Of a stretch of DNA of 37,131 nucleotides, positions 15,840-24,794 are shown piece by piece. Every line of letters starts with the position of its first letter. Positions within the stretch are counted from its first letter, which is position 1. A model generated the notes under the pieces. That model made no database searches, was not told the DNA's origin, and worked only from the letters and a program-made list of their open reading frames with translations. Origin of the DNA: SVFI01 sp045588655 (GTDB taxonomy: Bacteria > Bacillota > Clostridia > Lachnospirales > Lachnospiraceae). The stretch lies in contig JAZNEP010000024.1 of assembly GCA_045588655.1 (NCBI GenBank), positions 1 through 37,131 on the forward strand, in the 5' to 3' direction. The position numbers were made by a program, and so were the translations under genes.

Positions 15840-16733
15840 TTATAATAAGAATTTTTTAAAATAGTTAATCTGATCCGTGTTTGCCTCAACACTAAATTCA
15901 TTTCTCATGTCCACATGAAAAACGTGTCCCGTCTGTTTATTTCCGTAAATCTTATACTCACACTTAACACCTCTTCCTATTAGAAGCTCTGCCATTTTCT
16001 CACATTCTTCTAAAAGGAAATCACCTTTTGAACTAAACAAGTACACCGGTGGGTAATCCTTTGTTATATATTCTGTTATGTCCAGCTTTTCTCCAAATTT
16101 AAAAGGGTCCTTGGTCAGATAATCCCTTAGGGTTCCCTTACATCCTTCAGTCAAGAGCTTCTTTTTAAGATCATATGTACCACAACCAAAGCTCAATGCT
16201 CTTATCTTAATTTCCGGTTTCCTTATATCCATTATCTTTTCATATTTTCTATTTGAATATAAAACTCCGTACTGACACGCAATTTGAGCTCCCGCAGAAT
16301 CTCCAACCAAAAATACATTTTCCAAATCCACAGGATAGCTTTCTTCATTATCAAGAAGCCATTTCATTACTGTATTTAAATCCTCAATCGGTGCCGGAAA
16401 TTTATATTTCGGTGCAAGCCTGTAATTATAATTAACCACAGCAAACCCCTTTTCTGCAAGGCTTGCTGCATAAAATTGATAAACTTCCTTGCTACCGTAT
16501 ACATAGCCCCCACCATGAACATTAATAATCACCGGTAGTTTCGCTTTTTTCGTATAGGCTAATCCATTATTCGCATGTTTAGGCCAGCAAATATCCAACG
16601 TATGATACTTCTTATTTTTCCCATATCTAATATCTTTTACATATTGAATATCATTAGGAATTTGTAATCCTTCATCTCTCTTTCGATCAGACCTTGTACA
16701 CATTTTGCAGAAGATATAACTCGAAAATGACAT
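15840..16733 (-). CDS. Alpha/beta hydrolase, hormone-sensitive-lipase (HSL) type
   Basis: Probable carboxylesterase. It has the HSL oxyanion motif HGGGYVYGS at about 73-81, the nucleophile motif GDSAGAQ with Ser near 146, the acid in SSKGDFL, and the catalytic His in TGHVFH near the C-terminus. The chosen ATG (16733) gives 297 residues. The frame is open to a TTG at 16778 that has no visible ribosome site, while the ATG has only a loose GGGGG 11 nt upstream, so the start is unsure. There is no signal peptide. It lies between the MutS-like ATPase and the radical SAM gene with short gaps. Substrate unknown. Confidence 0.85.
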   Translation of the reverse strand: MSFSSYIFCKMCTRSDRKRDEGLQIPNDIQYVKDIRYGKNKKYHTLDICWPKHANNGLAYTKKAKLPVIINVHGGGYVYGSKEVYQFYAASLAEKGFAVVNYNYRLAPKYKFPAPIEDLNTVMKWLLDNEESYPVDLENVFLVGDSAGAQIACQYGVLYSNRKYEKIMDIRKPEIKIRALSFGCGTYDLKKKLLTEGCKGTLRDYLTKDPFKFGEKLDITEYITKDYPPVYLFSSKGDFLLEECEKMAELLIGRGVKCEYKIYGNKQTGHVFHVDMRNEFSVEANTDQINYFKKFLL

Positions 16734-16784
16734 AGCAATATATTCCCCCGTACTTTTATAACCAAATATATGTTTCAAATAGTT

Positions 16785-18371
16785 TTAGAGACTCATCCTG
16801 TTTTGTTTCATTTGCTCATAAGTTATTTCATACTTTTCCGCAATATTCCTTGCATAGGATTTTAATTCCGGCTCGCTTCTCTTTACACGAAATGTATTTA
16901 TATTATTTTGTATCTCCATAACTATGCTGACAAAATCACTCTCTCCATCCCATCGGTTCATTTCATCTATAGACATTGCCAATTCGTGAATGTGCGTATT
17001 GAAGATAACTGAACTCCCCAGTTCCTTTAATATACGAAGTAAATCCATGGAAAGATAACATCCATCCGCAGAACTGGTAGTAGAGTATGTTTCATTGAAG
17101 AGTATAAGTGTTCTGCTATCCGCCTCTTTCACGATTTCTTTTATTCTTACCGCTTCTTCACCCAGTCGACCATAATTGATTGTAAGATTTTCATCGATTG
17201 GAAAATGTGTTAGGATATTTGAAAATGGTCGTCCCACGCAAGCGGATGCTGTAACAAATGAACCTATTGATGCCATGACAGATATGATACCTAATGCCTG
17301 TTCTATAATTGTTTTCCCTCCCCGGTTTGGCCCGGTTAGTATATACAGATTTTCCTTAGGAGTGAACGAAAAATCATTCTTTACAATATTCTTTTCTCGC
17401 GCAAAAAATAGTCTTACATTGTATAAATTCTTTATATCAAATGACCCATACTGCTGCGTCAATTTGGGCATACATATTTCGCATCCTTCGCTACGAAGTC
17501 TTCTCCCAAACTTTGCCATCGCCACATAGAAGGTCAGTCCTTCATGTATCTCAGTAAGAAATGTTCCATCAAGTTTTATATACTTTGTCATGATGTGCTT
17601 AACTTTCCCAAAATGTCTCTTCAGATGTTTTTCAATCTGCGGAGTCATCGTTACCAGAAGCGGATCAACAACTCGGGTATTAACCGGAGGTGCTCCAATC
17701 GAATTTGATGCTGCGCCGGCATTGACGACATTGCTCACGGACGCCGCAAATTCAGCAAATTTATATTTGGATCTTATCCTATAGGGAACAAATTCTACTA
17801 CAGAAACCTGTTCCACATTTAAATCCGGCGTAAAGTTCACACCAACCATTGCGCCTCTTACATTGGACAGATGTTCATACATCTGATTAATATCATGTTT
17901 TGCCTGTGCAAACTTCTCATCACTAACCACTTTATCTAACTGTTCGCAAATTTTACGGAGTCCTACCGATTCTGTCTTATTCGACTTTAGACATTTCACG
18001 ATTTCTTCTGTTACCTGTACATATACCGAAAGTTCTCTCAGTTTCTCCAGCAATACATATAGCGAATTGTCATTTTGCATCGTATTCGTTCTAATCCCGC
18101 CATATTCTTTAAGCACTTTTATCAGCGCAAGCGCGTCTGTCATTTCATCCGTAAGTGATTCACTTTCCAAGAAATCCTTTAATATTTCCTGCCTGTATCT
18201 GATATCCTCCAAATCTGTAGGAATCTTTGTAAAAATGTCCTTTATAATCATTTTCTCGCTCTCATTGCCGGAAATATTGTCAATCACTTCTTGAAGTGCC
18301 AGATCCTTAATCGTCTCTTCCTTTAGCTTTATCACATCTCTTTTCGAATTTTCAGCAAAAAGTATATCCAT
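16785..18371 (-). CDS. MutS-related ATPase lacking the mismatch-recognition domain
   Basis: 528 residues with the core/lever and ATPase domains of MutS but no N-terminal mismatch-binding domain. Walker A is GPNRGGKT (347-354), where MutS normally has GPNMGGKST. Walker B is LILFNETYSTTSS, with Asn where MutS usually has Asp, followed by an intact Glu. As far as I know the NE form is common in this MutS-like subgroup, so it need not be inactive. The late NTHIHELA matches the MutS His switch. It is the first gene of a three-gene minus-strand unit and is divergent from an AraC regulator. A role in DNA repair or recombination is unproven. GAGGGATAAG precedes the ATG. Confidence 0.85.
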   Translation of the reverse strand: MDILFAENSKRDVIKLKEETIKDLALQEVIDNISGNESEKMIIKDIFTKIPTDLEDIRYRQEILKDFLESESLTDEMTDALALIKVLKEYGGIRTNTMQNDNSLYVLLEKLRELSVYVQVTEEIVKCLKSNKTESVGLRKICEQLDKVVSDEKFAQAKHDINQMYEHLSNVRGAMVGVNFTPDLNVEQVSVVEFVPYRIRSKYKFAEFAASVSNVVNAGAASNSIGAPPVNTRVVDPLLVTMTPQIEKHLKRHFGKVKHIMTKYIKLDGTFLTEIHEGLTFYVAMAKFGRRLRSEGCEICMPKLTQQYGSFDIKNLYNVRLFFAREKNIVKNDFSFTPKENLYILTGPNRGGKTIIEQALGIISVMASIGSFVTASACVGRPFSNILTHFPIDENLTINYGRLGEEAVRIKEIVKEADSRTLILFNETYSTTSSADGCYLSMDLLRILKELGSSVIFNTHIHELAMSIDEMNRWDGESDFVSIVMEIQNNINTFRVKRSEPELKSYARNIAEKYEITYEQMKQNRMSL

Positions 18372-18394
18372 CTTATCCCTCTTTCATGCTTTAT

Positions 18395-18529
18395 TTCATA
18401 AACTATGAATAGCTCTCATATCGAATAAAATATAATAACACAGGCAAAAATATTATATCAAATTCTTCAGATATATGTTATAATCTTTATGCAATTTGCA
18501 TTATGTCGGGAAATGACCGGAAAATGACC
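18395..18529. promoter_or_regulatory. Divergent regulatory region between MutS-like and AraC genes
   Basis: TTCATAAACTATGAA (18395-18409) is a perfect 6-3-6 inverted repeat close to the MutS-like start. For the AraC gene, TGTTATAAT (18476-18484) is an extended -10. The AraC leader contains AAATGACC twice (18511-18518, 18522-18529), one helical turn (11 bp) apart and right before its ribosome site AGGAG. That spacing suits an AraC-type protein and suggests autoregulation. Confidence 0.45.
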
Positions 18530-18540
18530 AGGAGATTAAA

Positions 18541-19329
18541 ATGAGAAAGAATGACGATAAGAGAATCATCAGCTGGGATGAAATACGAGAGCTTCTACAC
18601 AATAATGCCGAAAGTGGATTTATACACACTACATATCAAGAAGAATCTCAGCGTTTCCATTATCTTATGAATGGGGATAAGAGAGCCATCGAAGAGTCAG
18701 TCCGGATAATCAATCCCAAACTTCAGGGCAGACTTTCAAAGGACCCGGTGCGCAATATTCGATATCTTTTTATCGTTAACACGGGGCTTGCCACCCGATA
18801 TATGATAGAATCAGGAATTCCACAGGAAATGGTATATTCAACAAGTGATCTGTATATTCAAAAAGCTGACAATGCAACAACCATTGATGAAATACTGGAG
18901 CTCAACCGCGAGGTTTGGACCGTCTTTGTAGAAACAGTCAGAGCCTTCAAAAAAGAGCATCTGTATTCTAAACCGATACTCTTTTGTCTAAACTATATAG
19001 ACTCTCATTTCAATGAAAAGATAACACTTGAATGTGTTGCAAAAAAGACGAATCTAAGTCCCTGCTATCTTGCCACACTATTCAAAAAGGAAACCGGTAA
19101 AAGTTTTGGAAACTATCTAATGGATATTCGTATAAAAACTGCCGGTTCACTACTTACCAAAACAGATTATTCCTACTCTCAGATAGCCTATTCCCTTGCA
19201 TTCTGCTCGCAGAGTCATTTTACGAAATCTTTTCATAGTCGCACAGGATACACCCCGAAGCAATATCGAATGAAGTTCTACAATGCGAACTTGTCAGCGA
19301 TAGGCCATATAGGGAATCAAAAAAACTGA
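18541..19329 (+). CDS. AraC family transcriptional regulator
   Basis: 262-residue regulator with the two-helix-turn-helix AraC domain at the C-terminus (about 146-248): NYIDSHFNEKITLECVAKKTNLSPCYLATLFKKETGKSF, then YSQIAYSLAFCSQSHFTKSFHSRTGYTPKQYR. The N-terminal 140 residues are not a recognisable cupin and look helical, including YLFIVNTGLATRYMIESGIP, a segment seen in AraC regulators with helical sensor parts. The ligand is unknown. It is divergent from the MutS-like operon, the natural candidate target besides itself. CAGGAG lies 7 nt before the ATG. Confidence 0.9.
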   Translation: MRKNDDKRIISWDEIRELLHNNAESGFIHTTYQEESQRFHYLMNGDKRAIEESVRIINPKLQGRLSKDPVRNIRYLFIVNTGLATRYMIESGIPQEMVYSTSDLYIQKADNATTIDEILELNREVWTVFVETVRAFKKEHLYSKPILFCLNYIDSHFNEKITLECVAKKTNLSPCYLATLFKKETGKSFGNYLMDIRIKTAGSLLTKTDYSYSQIAYSLAFCSQSHFTKSFHSRTGYTPKQYRMKFYNANLSAIGHIGNQKN

Positions 19330-19378
19330 TCGCTATCATTCATCTGTAGATAAACTTTGAGTTATGACATGATGGTGC

Positions 19379-19418
19379 GAAATCGGGAACAACATTTTTA
19401 ATCTTTGTTTCCGATTTC
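19379..19418. terminator. Inverted repeat between AraC and DUF3021 genes, possible terminator
   Basis: The arm at 19379-19392 and the arm at 19405-19418 pair over 14 bp with one G-T wobble around a 12-nt AT-rich loop. The right arm lies within the last codons of the DUF3021 gene. No clear U-tract follows on either strand, so it may act as a weak bidirectional terminator or a 3'-end stabiliser. Confidence 0.45.
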
Positions 19419-19829
19419 CAACTTCTTAAGCTGACTTAGATTGCGGTTTGCTCTTTTCACCTCATTAAAATATGACGCATAATAAATACCCGCAAGCACA
19501 ATATAAGGCACTGTAATCTGTAGAAACAGCTCACGATATGCATTTGGAGACACGTCCATCAGCTTGCTCATCACAAAGAGGCCAAGCATTACTCCTCCGA
19601 TTACAACCACATATTGTCCTATCATAACAAAAAGTAGCGGCACTTTATAAAAAATGCGATGCATAAACAGTACAAAAGTCGCGAAACTAGTAACCACAAA
19701 CAGCATTCCAAAATTCATCACATAGTAAGGATCCTGGTACCCGCTAATTCCTTCCATTAATACTTTAATCAAGGATAAAATGGTATATACCACACATACG
19801 GAAAGCAAATATTCTTTTACAATTTTCAT
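19398..19829 (-). CDS. DUF3021 membrane protein partner of a LytTR regulator
   Basis: 143-residue protein with four membrane helices (about 7-25, 37-57, 65-90, 105-125) and a basic tail (VKRANRNLSQLKKLEI). The size and topology fit DUF3021, which is usually encoded directly after a LytTR-type regulator, as here. In such two-gene LytTR systems the membrane protein commonly restrains the regulator. That role is known for related systems and inferred for this one. Its ATG overlaps the LytTR stop (ATGA), so the two are translationally coupled, with GAAGG upstream. Confidence 0.82.
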   Translation of the reverse strand: MKIVKEYLLSVCVVYTILSLIKVLMEGISGYQDPYYVMNFGMLFVVTSFATFVLFMHRIFYKVPLLFVMIGQYVVVIGGVMLGLFVMSKLMDVSPNAYRELFLQITVPYIVLAGIYYASYFNEVKRANRNLSQLKKLEIGNKD

Positions 19830-20284
19830 GATTCCGTCACCTTCTTTTCCAGATACTTATAAAACTCATTTTTATAGCTTCGATTTAAAACAATCTCTTC
19901 CCCGTTGTCCATCACAATATTTACGCGCATATTCATCTGTGCATTCAATTCCTGAATATGGTAAATATTGACCAGCATAGACTTGTTATTTCTTGCAAAA
20001 CCCACCATGCCGAACTTATCCATAAACTGTTGCAAACCATAGGAAATACGCCAAACACTGTCTTTTAGATACGCATAGGTTTTACGGTCCACAACCTCTA
20101 TGTAAAGAATTTCTCCGGGAGTCAGCATTCTCTCCCGTTCCGTCTCTTCATCCTTACCCGGAATCATTCCCTCAAAGGCAGACAAATATTGTTTTATCGC
20201 CGTAGTTTCTTCGTCCATTTGATTATAATACAAGTCTATATGATTTTCTTTTAAATCAGGCTCTTGGTAGACATTAATCTTCAC
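19826..20284 (-). CDS. LytTR family DNA-binding regulator
   Basis: 152-residue regulator without a receiver domain. The N-terminal 55 residues are of unknown fold, and the LytTR domain spans about 57-152 (GEILYIEVVDRKTYAYLKD, FARNNKSMLVNIYHIQEL, VLNRSYKNEFYKYL). The start is taken as GTG at 20284 (MKINVYQEPDL), 8 nt after GAGG. A TTG two codons earlier is only 2 nt from that site. It follows the CPBP-like gene by 43 nt and overlaps DUF3021. It probably binds the paired TTGCAAC repeats before the CPBP-like gene, so all three genes could be one self-controlled unit. Confidence 0.87.
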   Translation of the reverse strand: MKINVYQEPDLKENHIDLYYNQMDEETTAIKQYLSAFEGMIPGKDEETERERMLTPGEILYIEVVDRKTYAYLKDSVWRISYGLQQFMDKFGMVGFARNNKSMLVNIYHIQELNAQMNMRVNIVMDNGEEIVLNRSYKNEFYKYLEKKVTES

Positions 20285-20327
20285 TGCCAATACCTCATTT
20301 CTATTAATTCTTTATTACACGCGTACA

Positions 20328-21002
20328 TTATATAATAAATGCCAGCGCCAATACAATATAGGTTTTCTTAAAATCCTTACCTAAAAACAAATAGATTGCT
20401 CCAAATAAAAATCCTACTACAATTCCTCCCAGGCCAATCCATATACTTCCCTTGGTAAAGCAATGAGCAAGTCCCCATGTCAAACCTACGATTATCCCAC
20501 CATATGGAATATTCTTCTTTCCAAATAACTTCTCCAGAGCATTCTGCCCGAATATAATAATTAAGGTAAAAAGAACTACTTCCGCCATATAATAAAGATG
20601 TTGGAATATAAATTTCAATACGCCGAGTTTATAAAACTCATGAATGATTTTTATTCTGCCTACATCGACATAATTTACAGCCGACATAAGTCCGATTAAA
20701 ACACTGCTTGATATCATTCCCCAAAGAGTCCACTTGCTATCAATTCCTTTTAACTGAAACCCTAAATCCTTTTTGGCACTTCTCACAATCAGATATGCCG
20801 TCACAAGCCAGGTAATAATGGTTACACACCAATGTACAATCGATTCTGTCGTAGTAAATTCCTCCATGGAATGACCATAAAGAAATGGCTCCAACAAATA
20901 TCCATAAAGTGCTTCGATACCCAGACCACCAAATGCCAACATTGCATATTCAAAATACTGATAGCTCTCGCTTTTAAAAAAAGATTTGATTTTGTTTTTC
21001 AT
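20328..21002 (-). CDS. CPBP-like multi-pass membrane protein
   Basis: 224 residues with about seven membrane helices. The segment GIIVGLTWGLAHCFTKG near 172-188 resembles the second histidine motif of CPBP (Rce1/Abi) intramembrane proteases. The usual first EExxR motif is missing (FGQNALEKLFG stands in its place), so proteolysis is doubtful. Related proteins serve in bacteriocin self-immunity or protein processing; the role here is unknown. It is first in a unit with LytTR and DUF3021, and its promoter carries LytTR-like repeats. AAAGGACGG lies upstream of the ATG. Confidence 0.65.
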   Translation of the reverse strand: MKNKIKSFFKSESYQYFEYAMLAFGGLGIEALYGYLLEPFLYGHSMEEFTTTESIVHWCVTIITWLVTAYLIVRSAKKDLGFQLKGIDSKWTLWGMISSSVLIGLMSAVNYVDVGRIKIIHEFYKLGVLKFIFQHLYYMAEVVLFTLIIIFGQNALEKLFGKKNIPYGGIIVGLTWGLAHCFTKGSIWIGLGGIVVGFLFGAIYLFLGKDFKKTYIVLALAFII

Positions 21003-21036
21003 TGTTTTATACCGTCCTTTCTTTTATAAGTGAACT

Positions 21037-21104
21037 TTAATAAAAAATCCCTTAAAAGAAAAGCGTTTTTGTTTATGTTGCAATTCTGCTGTTTAAGTTG
21101 CAAC
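21037..21104 (-). promoter_or_regulatory. Paired TTGCAAC repeats and promoter of the CPBP-LytTR-DUF3021 unit
   Basis: On the minus strand GTTGCAACTT (21104-21095) and ATTGCAACAT (21084-21075) form a direct repeat with a 20-bp period, two helical turns. A -10 candidate TATTAA lies at 21042-21037, and the expected -35 position (CGCTTT) is poor. Repeats ending some 10 bp upstream of a weak -35 are the usual layout for LytTR activation. The binding protein is inferred from the gene 800 bp downstream. Confidence 0.6.
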
Positions 21105-21117
21105 TATCATACAAATC

Positions 21118-23919
21118 TTATATACTCTCTCTTCGAATATCTTCCAATATATTCACACTTCTTTCTTTATTATGTGTATAAATCGTCACCAAAACCAGTG
21201 CCAATGCAGCGATACCGACTGCCAGCAAATACACACCTACCGGAGATCCCAAGTTTACCGTTCCTAACAATCTTTCCAATACCACGGAAATTCCTGCAAT
21301 CACCGGTGTTGCAACAAGCACTGCAATAAGGACACTTCTTAATAGTATGGAAACCGCCTCCAAAAGAAGCATTTTCTGCATCTGTACCTCCGTCATACCC
21401 ATGGAGCGCAGAATTGCCAGTTCCTTTCTTCTCCCGGTAATTCTTCCCTTCGTAGAATTATAAAGATTCATCATACATATAAGTGACGTAAGCACAGCAA
21501 AACACTTCAGCACTATCTCAATTACTGCATTGATGGCTCCGGTAATCGTCTCCGTATCATAAATGCTACTGGAAACTACAACCAATCCTCCCCATACATC
21601 TTTACTTATAGTGTCATAATGCATAGAATTCAAATCACTATATAACTGTGAAGATTTATCATCAAACTGAATATATAATTCCTTGGAATAGTTATGAAGC
21701 TCCGACATCTCCCCACACTGCTCCATATCCACCAGCTCTTGTACTGTTTCTAAGTCAGTAACTAACCAAATCATGTTGGAATGGAATGTGAAATATTTCT
21801 CAAGCAGATTGTTTGTAACATATCCGGCTACCGAAACAGGCACCCCTTCATATTCATGGGTCATACCATTCAATACATTCACTTCAATGGTTTCTCCTAC
21901 TTTTACATCCGACATTTTCTCAATCTCATAGAACTTAAAATCCGGCTCTTTACTTCCTGCAAAAGATGTATTTTCTGTTGACATTTCTCCGTTTTGGACA
22001 ATAATCACCGGTCTGACATTCTCATCATACATAATGTCCTGATCCGCACCACTCGTTTTCACAATTTCTGATAACAGAGCATCATCTATGCCGATAAAGT
22101 TTACATGTGGTTGCAGATTATTAATATGTTGCTCCTGTTCCTCTTTCGAAATACCATAGGCCTCCATAATACCTGTATATGCTTCCAAATACTCACGGCT
22201 TAGAATTCTCTTATCCCCTCTTCCAAGAAAGGTTCCATTATAATACTCGATACAGGATGCTACCGATTTATCATTTAACACTCGTTCCTTTAATTTTTCA
22301 TATTCTGCCTGGTCCCGGCTATTCATGGGTATCGTGGCTAAAAAGTCTGATTCTATCTCAACCTGAATGGTTCCATCTTCTGACATAGCATAATTTACGA
22401 TGGTGGTAAGTGCTTTTGTGGAATATGATGTAACAATTAACACAATCATAAAAATAGCAGCCGCACCAATTAATCCTCTGGTCTTCTTCTTTTCTCTGCT
22501 CACTGAGTTAGCAGCCAGCATTCCTTCTGCACCGAACATTCGAATAGCCATTTTGTTTATAGAACGTTTCTTTGTGCTCTTATTCGTATTCCCTTTAATG
22601 CTTTCTATAGGTCCAATCTTACCAATCTTTCTGGCAGGAAGATTGGCAGAAATCCAAACTGTCACAACTGATAATAAGGTTGTAAGTATTACACCTATGA
22701 AAGAAATCTCAAGTGGTACTCTGTCAATACTCGTACCGGCATACATGCCCAAAAGAGTATCTATATGGGGTTTTAATGCCCACATTCCCAGCTTCACCAC
22801 CAAAAGTCCCAGCATAAATCCAACCGGAAGAGCTACCACAAGCAAGGAAAAGGCCTCATAATACACACTGCTTCTCTTCTGCTTACCGGTTGCTCCAACA
22901 GAGGAAAGCATACCCAAATACGTTGTTCTCTCATTAAAAGACATATTGAATACATTATAAATCAATACAACCGAGGCAGCCACTATCAGCACCACAAAGA
23001 ACACACTCATAAATATAACAATACCATTCATGGTAGAATCCTTTGCATTTGCAGTAAAAGTCAGGAGTATGGTATTATACTCCATTTCACAGTCTGTTCC
23101 AACGATTCTTTGCACATCCGTATCATAATCACCATTGCTCTTAAGGTCAAATCGAATGGATACATTTTTTTCATCACCTGCAATTTGTAAACCATTGTTA
23201 TAAGTGATTGCAGTATAAGCGGCAGCATCCTCCTTTTCAAAGGAAGGTTTCTCTATAAATCCTACAATCTCATAAGTAGCTATTGTTCCTGTAAACTCAA
23301 GCGTTTCATAGAAACTATCATTTTCTCCATAATAAGGAAATCCTGAAGGTGCTTCCAAACATTGCCCCGGAGCAACAGTAAATCCTCCCGGAAACATTGT
23401 TGTAGTTTCACTATCTGCCTGCTTACCGATATATCTTTTAACCAGTTCCGCTTCTATGATATCGCCAATCTGAATCTCTGCACCATCCTCAATTGTCTCT
23501 ATGTTAAGCACAATCTCATTCTCAGCCTGTGGAAGTCTTCCCTCCACGATATTTATTCTATGAAGTTCGAATGCCGGCTCACTATAACTCTTAATCTGTA
23601 TATAAGGTCTGTTCTCGTTTGTTCCCTGCTTAAACACTGTATAACCAAGGTTTGAAGATATACCAATCTGCTCCACGTCCTCCATCTTGCAAATTTGCTC
23701 ATATTCCTCATCCGTTACATTATACACACTGATATGCCAGCTTCCCCTTTCCAGGCTGGCGAGTTTCTCCAAATAACGAACGGCCGTATCCTTCCCTACA
23801 AAAACTGTAGTCATAAGCATAACCATAAACACTATGCCAAGAAGTGTTGTTACAGTTCTTTTCTTATTTTTCTTCATGTATTCCTTCGTCACCTGATGTA
23901 CGATTTTGTTGTTACTCAT
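21118..23919 (-). CDS. ABC transporter permease with two FtsX domains
   Basis: 933-residue membrane subunit. A helix near 20-40 precedes a large extracellular region (about 45-290). A first FtsX block follows (about 297-425, SVFFVVLIVAASVVLIYNVFNMSFNERTTYLG and later helices), then a helix near 475-495 and a second extracellular region (about 500-790). A second FtsX block (about 800-920) has TGRRKELAILRSMGMTEVQM, the coupling segment typical of the family. This duplicated MacB/LolE-like build is seen in exporters that move lipids or peptides or resist antimicrobial peptides. The ATPase gene overlaps its start by 1 nt (TAATG). The sensor kinase and regulator upstream suggest induction by envelope stress; the substrate is unknown. 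Confidence 0.9.
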   Translation of the reverse strand: MSNNKIVHQVTKEYMKKNKKRTVTTLLGIVFMVMLMTTVFVGKDTAVRYLEKLASLERGSWHISVYNVTDEEYEQICKMEDVEQIGISSNLGYTVFKQGTNENRPYIQIKSYSEPAFELHRINIVEGRLPQAENEIVLNIETIEDGAEIQIGDIIEAELVKRYIGKQADSETTTMFPGGFTVAPGQCLEAPSGFPYYGENDSFYETLEFTGTIATYEIVGFIEKPSFEKEDAAAYTAITYNNGLQIAGDEKNVSIRFDLKSNGDYDTDVQRIVGTDCEMEYNTILLTFTANAKDSTMNGIVIFMSVFFVVLIVAASVVLIYNVFNMSFNERTTYLGMLSSVGATGKQKRSSVYYEAFSLLVVALPVGFMLGLLVVKLGMWALKPHIDTLLGMYAGTSIDRVPLEISFIGVILTTLLSVVTVWISANLPARKIGKIGPIESIKGNTNKSTKKRSINKMAIRMFGAEGMLAANSVSREKKKTRGLIGAAAIFMIVLIVTSYSTKALTTIVNYAMSEDGTIQVEIESDFLATIPMNSRDQAEYEKLKERVLNDKSVASCIEYYNGTFLGRGDKRILSREYLEAYTGIMEAYGISKEEQEQHINNLQPHVNFIGIDDALLSEIVKTSGADQDIMYDENVRPVIIVQNGEMSTENTSFAGSKEPDFKFYEIEKMSDVKVGETIEVNVLNGMTHEYEGVPVSVAGYVTNNLLEKYFTFHSNMIWLVTDLETVQELVDMEQCGEMSELHNYSKELYIQFDDKSSQLYSDLNSMHYDTISKDVWGGLVVVSSSIYDTETITGAINAVIEIVLKCFAVLTSLICMMNLYNSTKGRITGRRKELAILRSMGMTEVQMQKMLLLEAVSILLRSVLIAVLVATPVIAGISVVLERLLGTVNLGSPVGVYLLAVGIAALALVLVTIYTHNKERSVNILEDIRRESI

Positions 23920-24617
23920 TAGTTATTACCTCCAAGTACGCGGATTCTTTCATCCTTTGTAATCTTTCCATCCTCAATATAAATGATTCTGTCTGCCTGT
24001 AATGCGATGCTCTCATCGTGAGTAATCAAAATAAGCGTCTGTTTATGTTCACGATTGGATTTCTTTAAAAGACTCATAATCTCTTGCCCGTTTTTTCTGT
24101 CCAGATTACCTGTTGGCTCATCTGCAAGTACGATTGCCGGGCGGCTAAACATTGCTCTACCGATTGACACTCTCTGTTGCTGCCCACCTGACAACTGGCT
24201 TGGAAAGTTCTTTCTTCTATCTGTAAGACCAATCTGTTGCACAATCATATCCAATCTTTCCTTGTCCAACTTCCGGCCATCCAACAAATGCGGAAGCAAA
24301 ATATTCTCATCAACATTTAAAACAGGCATCAGATTGTAAAACTGATAAATCAAACCAATCTGTCTTCTTCTGAAAATTGCCAGCTTATCCTCCTTTAAGC
24401 TATGCATATCCGTATTCTCCACAAACACCTTACCACTCGTAGGCTTATCCACTCCTCCCAGAATATGAAGAAGCGTAGACTTACCACTTCCCGAAGGGCC
24501 TACTATTGAAACAAATTCTCCCTTTTCCACACTAAAGGATACATCATCCAATGCCTTGATTTTTGTATTTCCCACTCCATATTCTTTGCTTAAATGTTCA
24601 CATCTTAAAATCTCCAT
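23919..24617 (-). CDS. ABC transporter ATPase subunit (LolD/MacB type)
   Basis: 232-residue ATPase partner of the FtsX permease. Walker A is GPSGSGKST (about 40-48), Q-loop RRRQIGLIYQFYNLMPVLNVDENILLP, signature LSGGQQQRVSIGRA, Walker B IVLADEPTGNLD, and H-loop LILITHDE. The ADEPTGNLD form marks the MacB/LolD/FtsE group that uses mechanical transmission through FtsX permeases. GGAGGATAAG precedes the ATG. It is first in a two-gene unit with its own promoter and is separated from the histidine kinase by 177 bp. Confidence 0.94.
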   Translation of the reverse strand: MEILRCEHLSKEYGVGNTKIKALDDVSFSVEKGEFVSIVGPSGSGKSTLLHILGGVDKPTSGKVFVENTDMHSLKEDKLAIFRRRQIGLIYQFYNLMPVLNVDENILLPHLLDGRKLDKERLDMIVQQIGLTDRRKNFPSQLSGGQQQRVSIGRAMFSRPAIVLADEPTGNLDRKNGQEIMSLLKKSNREHKQTLILITHDESIALQADRIIYIEDGKITKDERIRVLGGNN

Positions 24618-24703
24618 TCACTTATCCTCCAAAATTTCTATCATTCTCCATACAGTAATCTATGATTATTTCCACTGCGTTTTTTCTCACTATCTTGATA
24701 CCC

Positions 24704-24767
24704 ATTATAACAAATCCAAGCCAAAGTAAATGACTCTCAGATGAATTGTTCGTGACAATTTAGTCAC
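24704..24767 (-). promoter_or_regulatory. Promoter of the ABC ATPase-permease pair with inverted repeat
   Basis: TATAAT (24709-24704) has no good -35 at 17 nt (CATTTA), as in activator-dependent promoters. Upstream, GTGACTAAATTGTCAC (24767-24752) has 5-bp inverted arms, and GTCA recurs once more towards the -35. The site lies between the histidine kinase and its likely target operon, so the OmpR-type regulator encoded next door is the obvious candidate. Binding is inferred. Confidence 0.5.
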
Positions 24768-24794
24768 TTTCATTCAACCAAGAGCCATCTCTTG

